Shown here one piece after another: positions 1 to 5,203 of a stretch of DNA of 5,364 nucleotides (position 1 is the stretch's first letter; each line of letters begins with the position of its first letter). Source of the stretch: Burkholderiaceae bacterium (GTDB lineage Bacteria > Pseudomonadota > Gammaproteobacteria > Burkholderiales > Burkholderiaceae_C); assembly GCA_031256305.1 (NCBI GenBank), contig JAIRQU010000134.1, positions 1 through 5,364 of the forward strand, given 5' to 3'. The notes below the pieces were generated by a model, which was given only the letters and a program-made list of their open reading frames with translations, did no database searches and was not told the origin of the DNA. Both the position numbers and the translations under genes were made by a program.

Positions 1-617
1 TGACCCAGCAATTCATCGAAGTGCTGATGGCCCCCGACTTCACGCCCGATGCGCGCGCGGTTTTTCAGGCCAAGGCCAACGTGCGCCTGCTGCGCATCCC
101 GCTGGCCGATGTGCGGCCCGATGGTGCAACGCCTTGGGCGCGCGGCCAGAACGCGCAGGAAGCCAAGCGCGTCGGATCGGGCCTGCTGATCCAGACCAGC
201 GACACGCTTGACCTGGACCCGGCGGCGCTCAAGGTCGTCACCCAGAAACAGCCGACCGAGGCGCAACTGCAAGACCTGCGCTTTGCCTGGAAGGTGGCGC
301 ACTTTGTCAAGAGCAACGCCATTGTGTTTTGCGGCGGCGGCATGACCCTGGGCGTGGGCGCGGGCCAGATGAGCCGCGTTGATTCGGCGCGCATTGCCAG
401 CCTGAAGGCCGCCAGCGCCGGGCTGTCGCTACAGGGCGCGGCAGTGGCCAGCGACGCCTTCTTCCCTTTCCGCGACGGACTGGATGTGGTCATCGACCAG
501 GGCGCGGCCTGTGTGATCCAGCCCGGCGGTTCGATGCGCGACCAGGAAGTGATAAAGGCCGCCGACGAGCGCGGCATGGCGATGGTCTTTACCGGGGTGC
601 GGCATTTCAGACATTGA
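1..617 (+). CDS. purH: Bifunctional AICAR transformylase / IMP cyclohydrolase PurH, C-terminal part (5' end outside window)
   Basis: PurH carries out the last two steps of de novo purine synthesis in the cytoplasm: formyl transfer from 10-formyl-THF to AICAR, then ring closure of FAICAR to IMP. Only the C-terminal ~205 residues of a protein that is usually about 520-530 aa are present. The reading frame runs from base 3 (T-Q-Q-F-I-E) to the TGA at 615-617. All of it belongs to the AICAR transformylase domain; the N-terminal cyclohydrolase domain lies off the left edge. Visible family landmarks are [13 protein letters not shown] sequence near base 135, [20 protein letters not shown] at about 310-370, [12 protein letters not shown] near 450-485, and the conserved ending [10 protein letters not shown]...[12 protein letters not shown]. 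The frame is uninterrupted, so the visible part looks functional. No clear intrinsic terminator follows. In many Burkholderiales ruvC follows purH; here unassigned fragments and an IS relic follow instead. Identification is very secure. Confidence 0.97.
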   Translation, partial: TQQFIEVLMAPDFTPDARAVFQAKANVRLLRIPLADVRPDGATPWARGQNAQEAKRVGSGLLIQTSDTLDLDPAALKVVTQKQPTEAQLQDLRFAWKVAHFVKSNAIVFCGGGMTLGVGAGQMSRVDSARIASLKAASAGLSLQGAAVASDAFFPFRDGLDVVIDQGAACVIQPGGSMRDQEVIKAADERGMAMVFTGVRHFRH

Positions 618-660
618 GGGCTACACGAGCTTACCCGTTTGACCGCACATCCAAGGTTCA

Positions 661-946
661 TCAGAAATCCAAGCGAACTCTCCGGGCCAAGCGGGCAAAA
701 TTAGAAATTCCCGCTGCAAGAACCTGATCGCAGTGATAGACCCGGACGGCATCAGAAACATCGGCCCCATCCTCCGTCATGTAAACGCGCCCGGCGCTGA
801 AAAGTCTCATGGGGTAATTGCTGGCAAGTTGATTCCATGACTGGCAAGAGATGCGAAATAAACCAAAGTTGAATGCCTTCTCGGCCTCTGCCATAAAGTT
901 GAGCTTTATCAAGAAGGTCAGCGGCGCTGAAAGTTGCTTGGCGCAT
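661..946 (-). pseudogene. Possible frameshifted remnant of an unidentified gene
   Basis: I do not recognise this product. Two protein-like stretches follow each other on the - strand in different frames. The first starts at an ATG (946-944) and reads MRQATFSAADLLDK, then GRGREGIQLWFIS, to about base 853. The second, one frame away, reads SWNQLASNYPMRLFSAGR, then DGADVSDAVRVYHCDQ and ARLARRVRLDF, and ends with a TGA at 663-661. Joined by one frameshift near 850 they would give a product of roughly 90 residues with balanced composition and plausible codon use. The second frame is also open upstream to 1002, but there the residues look less protein-like. No Shine-Dalgarno sequence is obvious. 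It overlaps antiparallel with the open stretch 851-1120 (+), so at most one can be real in the shared part. It lies beside an IS relic, so a decayed accessory gene is plausible. Confidence is low. Confidence 0.3.
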
Positions 947-1120
947 TTGGAAAAGAATGGTTTTGTTTCAATTGTCACGTCTCCCCACGCCAAGAGGCGC
1001 AAGAATGTAGTGCTGCACGAAGCAGACTATACCCAATACAAGAAGTTGGCCGTGGGATTCGGTAATGAAGGAATAGGCATAAGCCCGCTCGCGCTACAGC
1101 GCAGCCAATTCTGCGCGTGA
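851..1120 (+). CDS. Hypothetical 89-aa open frame, possibly a winged-helix fragment
   Basis: An open frame runs from ATG 851 to the TGA at 1118-1120. The second half reads like the end of a winged-helix DNA-binding domain: CLAHLEKNGFVSIVTS, then SPHAKRRKNVVLHEAD, then YTQYKKLAVGF. The pattern L-E-x-x-G-F-V followed by a basic K-R-R-K and a hydrophobic strand resembles the recognition helix plus wing of MarR-type regulators. This is a resemblance only; the protein is too short for a full MarR domain (about 140 aa), and the region before residue 30 does not resemble the family. No convincing ribosome binding site stands before the ATG, and a stop (830-832) closes the frame just upstream. The first third overlaps antiparallel with the remnant at 661-946. 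It could be a decayed regulator fragment or a chance open frame. Confidence 0.22.
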   Translation: MRNKPKLNAFSASAIKLSFIKKVSGAESCLAHLEKNGFVSIVTSPHAKRRKNVVLHEADYTQYKKLAVGFGNEGIGISPLALQRSQFCA

Positions 1121-1137
1121 GCAGTGATTTCATTTTC

Positions 1138-1470
1138 ATCGCGGACACCGTTCCATATCGGCCAAGGTTGGTTCATTAAGCCAGATCTGCCAGGCCGATA
1201 TGGGTAATTGGGAAGTAATAAGCGTTGAGTGCGCGCCGACGCAGTTGTCGAGCAACTCCAGCAGGTCGCCTCTCTCGGCGCGGCACAATAGGCGTCAGAC
1301 CCCAATCGTCGTTGAGCAGTAGATCAAATTGCGCCAGCCGCAGCCTCGCGCTGCACCAGCAGGACAGGAACTGCTCGAAGTTCAATAGGCTGGCTGCCCC
1401 CTGGATGGCCGCGTCGTTGAAGGTTGCGAACATCCCATCCAGGCGTCATGCGCGCAGTTGATCAACATGT
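1138..1470 (-). pseudogene. istB: istB remnant, IS21-family transposition helper ATPase, internally deleted
   Basis: IstB is the AAA+ helper ATPase (DnaC-like) that assists IstA. The remnant starts with HVDQLRA, a TGA, then RLDGMFATFNDAAIQ and SLLNFEQFL, matching the usual N-terminus (LRLxGM...LSFEERL type). It then jumps to [18 protein letters not shown] at about 1335-1287, which is the Walker B region. The Walker A (P-loop) segment that normally lies between them is absent, so a deletion has removed it. After a frameshift near 1283 it continues [20 protein letters not shown] and [18 protein letters not shown], the sensor-1 and downstream region, ending at a TGA at 1140-1138. The normal C-terminus (the LDRLVHxAH-type segment) is missing. 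The piece contains a perfect 11-bp inverted repeat (see findings). It follows the istA remnant without a gap, as in the native operon. Confidence 0.83.
1153..1203. repeat. Perfect 11-bp inverted repeat inside the istB remnant
   Basis: CCATATCGGCC at 1153-1163 is matched exactly by its reverse complement GGCCGATATGG at 1193-1203, with a 29-base spacer. It falls within the part of istB that encodes PISAWQIW...LADME. A chance match of this length at short range is uncommon but not excluded. No run of T follows on either strand, so it is not an intrinsic terminator. Its function, if any, is unknown. Confidence 0.6.
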
Positions 1471-1472
1471 TG

Positions 1473-2039
1473 TTGTGCAAGACCTCAAGCGTGTCGGCGG
1501 GAATACGTAACTGCACCGGCTCACCAATCAGGGTGTGAGGCATCGAGTCATAGTGGCCATTGAGTTCAACCTAGTAATCAAGGACGCGCCCGCTCTTGAA
1601 GTGAGCGCAGCAATGGCGCATCGAGCTGGGCGGCGGCGGCTTTTGAACCGACGATGGTTGACCGCGATAAGCAAGGTGGCAATCGTGCCGTTGAGATCGG
1701 CCAGACTACAAAAGCTCTGGTTGCGCACACGCGCCAAAATCCAGTGCTTGGCCGCCTGTAGCAACGTCACGCCGGACGACGCAACTCTTGATGAATGTAA
1801 CATAGTGCGTTCAAGCTAGGTGCCCCTAGCGCGCCGCCGGCGGGTACAGCCGCTCTTGCAGATGTTGATCGCTCAAGAGCTGAACTTGCGCCCAGTTCAC
1901 ATGGGCCACGCGCGCAACGGGCAAGGTGGTTGTAGACAGCGGACTTGGATATAGATATACCCAGCGTAGAACTGATTTGACGGCTACGGGAAATACCCTA
2001 GCGTAGAAGATGTTGAAATACGTGCCGTAGTTTGCTCAC
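1473..2039 (-). pseudogene. istA: istA remnant, IS21-family transposase with stops, frameshifts and an internal deletion
   Basis: IstA is the DDE transposase of IS21 elements. Four blocks are recognisable in order. (1) From a possible GTG at 2039: VSKLRHVFQHLLR, an in-frame TAG at 2000-1998, then SRQISSTLGIS and SAVYNHLAR, the N-terminal helix-turn-helix. (2) About 1907-1775, shifted frame: HVNWAQVQLL, ERLYPPAG and YIHQELRR, the linker that precedes the catalytic domain. (3) About 1785-1650, shifted again: GVTLLQ is joined directly to HWILARVRNQSFCSLADLN. In intact IstA these two segments lie far apart, so almost all of the DDE catalytic core is deleted. (4) About 1640-1473: QLDAPLLRSLQERA, a TAG at 1573-1571, then VELNGHYDSMPHTLIGEPV and LRIPADTLEVLH, the C-terminal beta-rich domain. 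The extreme C-terminus is missing and istB sequence follows at once. The family assignment rests on these motifs from memory; the gene is certainly broken. Confidence 0.85.
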
Positions 2040-2140
2040 GGTGAGCCTTAACGCGGACAGAACCGTCTCCGGCAACCTCAAGACGCACCCCGTGTCACTG
2101 GATTGGATGCGGGCAACAAAATTCTTGCCGGCTGGTTTTT

Positions 2141-2161
2141 CAGGCAACTTCAAATTGCCTG
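2141..2161 (-). repeat. Short hairpin across the grxD stop codon
   Basis: CAGGCAA (2141-2147) and TTGCCTG (2155-2161) form a perfect 7-bp stem with a 7-base loop that holds the grxD stop codon (2152-2150). In the grxD transcript the stem is followed by AAAAACC, not a U-run, so it lacks a feature of an intrinsic terminator. A second, weaker stem with the same core (GGCAA 2112-2116 / TTGCC 2125-2129) lies just downstream in the transcript. They may act as mRNA 3' end structures, but this is speculation. Confidence 0.45.
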
Positions 2162-2476
2162 TCCAACCAAGCGCTGTAATTCCCCGGATTCGTACATCTC
2201 GGTCATGATGTCCGAACCGCCGATAAACTCGCCCTTGACGTAAAGCTGCGGGATGGTGGGCCAGTTGCTGTATTCCTTGATGCCCTGGCGCACGGCTTCA
2301 TCTTCGAGCACGTTGACGGTGGTGAACTGACGCGGATTAACGCCGGCGGCCTTGAGGGTTTGCACCGCGCGGCCGGAAAAGCCGCACATCGGAAACTGCG
2401 CGGTGCCTTTCATGAAGAGCACGATGTCGTGACCTTTGACAATCTGCTCAATGTGTTGCCGGGTGCTGGCGTCCAT
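2150..2476 (-). CDS. grxD: Monothiol CGFS glutaredoxin GrxD (Grx4)
   Basis: A 108-aa cytoplasmic monothiol glutaredoxin. Family members bind a [2Fe-2S] cluster with glutathione as a homodimer, or with BolA-type partners, and take part in Fe-S cluster delivery and iron sensing rather than general disulfide reduction. The sequence shows the signature CGFS at residues 31-34 (PMCGFSGRAVQ), the GSH-binding Lys23 (FMKGT), the cis-Pro loop WPTIPQLYVKGEF at 72-84 and GGSD at 86-89. Length fits the single-domain class (about 100-115 aa). I chose the ATG at 2476 because a strong AGGAG (2489-2485) stands 8 bases upstream and the protein then begins at the normal family N-terminus. The frame is open further upstream to 2593, but those 39 residues are not glutaredoxin-like and overlap the tail of the upstream terminator region. 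A GATAAT at 2518-2513 could be a -10 element, without a good -35. It lies downstream of the hns-like gene's terminator, so it is probably transcribed separately. Confidence 0.96.
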   Translation of the reverse strand: MDASTRQHIEQIVKGHDIVLFMKGTAQFPMCGFSGRAVQTLKAAGVNPRQFTTVNVLEDEAVRQGIKEYSNWPTIPQLYVKGEFIGGSDIMTEMYESGELQRLVGQAI

Positions 2477-2484
2477 GAGATGCG

Positions 2485-2489
2485 CTCCT
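2485..2489 (-). promoter_or_regulatory. Ribosome binding site that fixes the grxD start
   Basis: AGGAG on the - strand stands 8 bases before the ATG at 2476. It supports the 108-aa start over the longer open frame that begins at 2593. Confidence 0.8.
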
Positions 2490-2603
2490 ATGAAAATTGA
2501 GAGTTCCGTCCAATTATCCGCGCCCGGACAAAAGACCGGTGGGCATAGGGAGATTGGCATCGCTGGCTCTGGTGCGCGAAACCGAAGGGCCAAGGAACAC
2601 CCG

Positions 2604-2630
2604 TAAAAAAGCGCCCCCTGAGGGGCGCTC
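2604..2630 (-). terminator. Intrinsic terminator of the H-NS-family gene
   Basis: On the - strand AGCGCCCC (2629-2622) pairs perfectly with GGGGCGCT (2617-2610) around a TCAG loop. A run of T follows (2610-2605, the first base being part of the stem). An 8-bp GC-rich stem with a tetraloop and U-tract, placed 30 bases after the stop codon of the upstream gene, is a strong Rho-independent terminator. It separates the H-NS-family gene from grxD. Confidence 0.93.
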
Positions 2631-2658
2631 CAGGTTCAATGGGAACCCGGATGATGGA

Positions 2659-2946
2659 TCAAATCAAAAACTGGGAACGATCCCGGCCCTCAATCCACTT
2701 GGGCGCCTTGCCGCGGCCCGTCCACGTCTTGCCGGAAGCCTGATCGCGGTATTTAGGGGCCACTTTACCCAACGCTTTACCCCGGTGCCGCCCGCCGCCG
2801 GGAAATACGTCATTGACCGTAAGACTGTACTGCTGCACCTGGGCGCGGATTTTGGCGAGGACTTCCGCAATTTCGCTGCGGCGAGCATCCTCAATCTGAA
2901 GCGCCAGCATTTGCTGCTGTTTCAAAAGTTCCTGTAGGCTAGCCAT
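2659..2946 (-). CDS. H-NS family nucleoid-associated DNA-binding protein
   Basis: A 95-aa protein of the H-NS histone-like family, in the short form common in Burkholderiales (BpH3/HvrA-like). Such proteins oligomerise along AT-rich DNA, bridge it and silence genes, often horizontally acquired ones. Residues 1-45 (MASLQELLKQQQML, then EDARRSEIAEVLAKIRAQV) are charged and helical, suited to a coiled-coil dimerisation region. A flexible, Gly- and basic-rich linker follows (about 47-62). The C-terminal DNA-binding domain reads YRDQASGKTWTGRGKAPKWI (66-85); T-W-T-G-R-G-K at 74-80 is the AT-hook-like minor-groove loop. The start at 2946 has a Shine-Dalgarno AAAGGA 7 bases upstream. Its own promoter sits just upstream and a strong terminator 30 bases downstream, so it is probably monocistronic. 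Which paralogue it is cannot be decided, since such genomes often carry several. Confidence 0.95.
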   Translation of the reverse strand: MASLQELLKQQQMLALQIEDARRSEIAEVLAKIRAQVQQYSLTVNDVFPGGGRHRGKALGKVAPKYRDQASGKTWTGRGKAPKWIEGRDRSQFLI

Positions 2947-2998
2947 GATTAAATCCTTTCATCAGTTAGCTGGATCGTGAAGAAATAACGATGCACGG

Positions 2999-3028
2999 AA
3001 TATACCATACTTGGAGGGCCATGCGCAA
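2999..3028 (-). promoter_or_regulatory. Sigma70-type promoter with extended -10 for the H-NS-family gene
   Basis: On the - strand TTGCGC (3028-3023) is followed after 18 bases by TATATT (3004-2999). TGG directly before the hexamer makes an extended -10 (TGnTATATT). It lies between the stop of the transporter gene (3030) and the ATG at 2946, which predicts a leader of roughly 45 bases. The surroundings are AT-richer than the neighbouring genes. Confidence 0.65.
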
Positions 3029-3029
3029 A

Positions 3030-4340
3030 TCAATTCTGATCGCATGGAATTTTCGGCGCTGGCAGCGCCAGAATACGGTCGATGCGGCGGCCTTCCAGCG
3101 CAACGATCTGGAAAATCCAGTTTGCGCAAACGATGCGCTCGCCGGCCGTGGGCAAATGGCCGGTACAAGCCAGCAACAACCCCGCCAGGGTGTTATACAA
3201 GCCCTTATCTTCCAGTGGCAATTCCTTGATTTGCAGGCGCGCCTTGAGTTCGCTCACGGGCATCAGACCGTCCAGTATCCATGAGCCGTCGGAGCGCGGC
3301 GTGGCCCAGGCATCCAGCAACGCGCCGGGCTTGAGTTCGCCGGTTATCGCTTCGAGCAAATCGTGCGGCGTCATCAGGCCCTGCACCACGCCATATTCGT
3401 CCACCACGAAAACCAGCCGTCCGGAGCGATGGCGCAGTTGTTCGAGTAATTCCAAACCGCTCAAGGTTTCGGGCACAAAAGCCGCTGGCGTAACGTACTG
3501 CTCCAACGCCTGACCGGACATGCGATACAGATCGAGTAAACGCGCCACTGAAATAACGCCGATAACCTCGTCCAAACCGCCTCGGCATACGGGATACCAC
3601 GAATGCGCGCCTTTTTCGCCATGCCCGGCGACATAAGCGAGCGCCTCGCGCGCGGTAATGCCCGCCTCCAGCCATTCGATATCGCCGCGCGGCACCATCA
3701 GCGAGGTCAACGGCCGGTCGTCCAAATGGAAAACGTTGCGCACCATTTGATGCTCTTGCGCCTCGATCAGACCGGCGTCCACGCCCTCTTCCAGGCTGGC
3801 GGAAATTTCCGCGGCAGTCACGGTGCGCTCGTGCGCGGCATCAACGCGCAGCAGCTTCAAAACACCCTGCGTGCTCAATGCCAGCAAGGCCACGAAAGGT
3901 TTGGCGAGGGTCGCCATCCAGGTCATCGGCTGGGCGACCCAGCGCGCCACGGTCTCCGGGAAAAGCTGACCGATGCGCTTGGGCGCCAGCTCGCCGAAAA
4001 CGATGGTGACAAAGGTAATAACGGCCACCACGATAACCGTGGCCGCCGCGCCCGCCGCGTGCGCGTGCAACCCCAGCGCGGTCAGATCGGCCGCCAGCGG
4101 CGCGCGGAACGCAGCCTCGCCCACCAGACCGTTGATAAGCACGACCAGCGTCATGCCCACCTGCACGGTGGAGAGGAAATGGGTTGGCTCCTCCATCAAC
4201 GCCAGCGCCGCGCCCGCGCCCCTGTCGCCGGCTTCCCGCATAGCTTCCAGACGCGCCTTGCGGCTGGCCGCCAGCGCCATCTCCGACATGGCGAACAGGC
4301 CGTTGCACAGCGTCAGCAAAACGATCAGCAGAACATCCAT
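3030..4340 (-). CDS. CNNM (DUF21)-CBS-CorC/HlyC domain membrane protein, putative Mg/Co or polyamine-related transporter
   Basis: A 436-aa inner-membrane protein of the hemolysin C/CorC/YfjD (PaeA) group. Members have been linked to magnesium, cobalt or cadaverine/putrescine efflux; the hemolysin name is historical. Domains: the CNNM/DUF21 membrane part at about 1-170, with hydrophobic segments near 1-25, 54-78, 94-117 and 138-165 and the family motif FGELAPKRI at 115-123; a CBS pair at about 212-336, where MVPRGDIEW opens the first and FVVDEYGVVQGLMTPHDLLE (311-330) is the typical second; and a CorC_HlyC domain at about 350-425, starting DGSWILDGLMPV. Length and domain order are normal. The start MDVLLIVLLTLCNGLFAMSE matches the family N-terminus, although only a weak GGGA stands upstream (about 12 bases away). 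It is divergent from apaH across 32 bp, so its promoter must lie inside the start of apaH. The substrate cannot be inferred from the sequence. Confidence 0.92.
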   Translation of the reverse strand: MDVLLIVLLTLCNGLFAMSEMALAASRKARLEAMREAGDRGAGAALALMEEPTHFLSTVQVGMTLVVLINGLVGEAAFRAPLAADLTALGLHAHAAGAAATVIVVAVITFVTIVFGELAPKRIGQLFPETVARWVAQPMTWMATLAKPFVALLALSTQGVLKLLRVDAAHERTVTAAEISASLEEGVDAGLIEAQEHQMVRNVFHLDDRPLTSLMVPRGDIEWLEAGITAREALAYVAGHGEKGAHSWYPVCRGGLDEVIGVISVARLLDLYRMSGQALEQYVTPAAFVPETLSGLELLEQLRHRSGRLVFVVDEYGVVQGLMTPHDLLEAITGELKPGALLDAWATPRSDGSWILDGLMPVSELKARLQIKELPLEDKGLYNTLAGLLLACTGHLPTAGERIVCANWIFQIVALEGRRIDRILALPAPKIPCDQN

Positions 4341-4353
4341 GACATAGGGGTAT

Positions 4354-4369
4354 CCCGATCACAATCGGG
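4354..4369. promoter_or_regulatory. Small inverted repeat between divergent genes
   Basis: CCCGAT (4354-4359) and ATCGGG (4364-4369) form an exact 6-bp inverted repeat with a CACA spacer. It sits in the 32-bp gap between the start codons of the transporter gene (4340) and apaH (4373). Its centre is placed where a regulator could affect both genes, or it could form a hairpin in the apaH leader just before the start codon. It is short enough to occur by chance. Confidence 0.3.
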
Positions 4370-4372
4370 TAT

Positions 4373-5203
4373 ATGGCACTTTACTTGATTGGCGACGTGC
4401 AAGGTTGCGACGCGGCGCTGGGCCGGCTGCTCGATGCCATCGCCTTCTCGCCCAGCCGCGACCGGCTGGCGCTGCTGGGCGATCTGATCAACCGCGGCCC
4501 CGATTCGCTGGCCGTGCTGCGGCGCGTGATGGCGCTGCAAGGCGCGGCGGCTTGCGTGCTGGGCAACCATGATCTGCACCTGCTGGCCGCCGCGCAAGGC
4601 ATCCGCAAACTGCATCACGGCGATACGCTGGATGACATCCTGAATGCGCCCGACCGCGCAGCGCTGCTCGACTGGGTGCGCCAACGCCCCCTGGCGCTGT
4701 ACGAGGCGGACGTGCTGATGGTGCATGCCGGCGTGCTGCCACAGTGGACGCTCCAGCAAACGCTGGCGCTGGCGCGCGAGGTCGAGGACGCGCTGCGCAG
4801 TCCCGGCTGGAGCGCGTTCCTGACCGTCATGTACGGCAACGAACCCGACCACTGGGATGGCGCGCTGCGCGGCCCGGATCGCTTGCGCGTCATCGTCAAC
4901 GCACTCACGCGCCTGCGCTTTTGCACGCCCGACGGGCGCATGGACTTCAAGGCCAAGGGCGGTGCCGACACCGCGCCGCCAGGCTTGCTGCCGTGGTTCG
5001 ATGTCCCCTTGCGCCAGACGCGCGACGTCGTGATCGCCTTCGGCCATTGGTCCACGCTAGGCTGGTTCAACCGCGCCGACGCGATCGGGCTGGACACCGG
5101 TTGCCTCTGGGGCGGGTGCCTCACGGCGGTGCGCCTGGGCGCCACGCCGCAAGAGCGCGAACGTTTCCAGATACCCTGCCCGCAGGTGCAAAAACCCGGC
5201 TAA
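4373..5203 (+). CDS. apaH: Symmetrical bis(5'-nucleosyl)-tetraphosphatase ApaH
   Basis: A 276-aa cytoplasmic metallophosphoesterase that splits Ap4A into two ADP, controlling the level of this stress alarmone; in E. coli it also removes Np4 caps from RNA. Metal-binding motifs of the PPP-type phosphatase fold appear in order: GDVQGC (7-12), GDLINRGPDS (36-45), GNHD (64-67), VHAGVLPQW (117-125), FGHWS (223-227) and LDTGCLWGG (240-248). ApaH-specific stretches FLTVMYGNEPDHWDG and LRFCTPDGRMDFKAKGGAD are present. The first motif has Gln where E. coli ApaH has His (GDVHG); GDxQGC also occurs in ApaH of Pseudomonas and Burkholderia, so this is not a defect. Length is close to the E. coli protein (about 280 aa). 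The ATG at 4373 gives the conserved start MALYLIGD. The Shine-Dalgarno is poor (only CGGG nearby), so translation may be weak. The TAA (5201-5203) overlaps the stop of the convergent Fur-family gene. Confidence 0.97.
   Translation: MALYLIGDVQGCDAALGRLLDAIAFSPSRDRLALLGDLINRGPDSLAVLRRVMALQGAAACVLGNHDLHLLAAAQGIRKLHHGDTLDDILNAPDRAALLDWVRQRPLALYEADVLMVHAGVLPQWTLQQTLALAREVEDALRSPGWSAFLTVMYGNEPDHWDGALRGPDRLRVIVNALTRLRFCTPDGRMDFKAKGGADTAPPGLLPWFDVPLRQTRDVVIAFGHWSTLGWFNRADAIGLDTGCLWGGCLTAVRLGATPQERERFQIPCPQVQKPG

Larger units (their letters stand above)
1137..2070 (-). mobile_element. Decayed IS21-family insertion sequence (istA-istB relic)
   Basis: Read on the - strand, this stretch holds pieces of both IS21-family genes in the native order istA then istB. 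It totals about 0.9 kb, whereas intact members are usually about 2-2.6 kb. The istA helix-turn-helix, linker and C-terminal pieces, and the istB N-terminal, Walker B and C-terminal pieces, all appear in order. Between them are in-frame stops, frameshifts and at least three internal deletions (within istA after GVTLLQ, at the istA/istB junction near 1472, and within istB before the Walker B motif). It cannot encode a working transposase. I could not fix the terminal inverted repeats or a target-site duplication, so the outer limits are approximate. An octamer CGCGGACA lies near each end (1140-1147 and 2052-2059) but in direct, not inverted, orientation. Confidence 0.85.

Noticed and set aside
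65..661. Long open frame on the - strand opposite purH (198 codons)
   Set aside because: It mirrors the conserved purH coding frame and its product is low-complexity Ser/Arg/Pro/Ala-rich without any recognisable motif; it is a shadow of GC-rich coding sequence.
1225..1461. Small + strand open frames across 1225-1461 and 1535-1819
   Set aside because: The opposite strand gives clear IstA/IstB text in these places; the + strand products are Arg/Ser-rich shadows.
1140..2059. CGCGGACA at 1140-1147 and 2052-2059 as IS21 terminal repeats
   Set aside because: The two copies are in direct orientation, while IS21 ends should be inverted. The shared core is only 8 bases, so they cannot be called termini.
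2477..2593. 39-residue N-terminal extension of grxD
   Set aside because: The extension has no glutaredoxin similarity, whereas AGGAG lies 8 bases before the internal ATG at 2476, where family members normally start.
2497..2937. 146-codon open frame on the + strand opposite the H-NS-family gene
   Set aside because: It runs through the terminator hairpin and the antisense of H-NS; no recognisable domain.
3603..4388. 261-codon open frame on the + strand opposite the CNNM/CBS gene
   Set aside because: The product is rich in Arg, His, Gln and Gly without domain features, as expected for antisense of a GC-rich gene. The - strand frame has full-length family domains.
4325..5047. 240-codon open frame on the - strand opposite apaH
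   Set aside because: Biased Gln/Arg/Ala/His composition and complete overlap with the unmistakable apaH.
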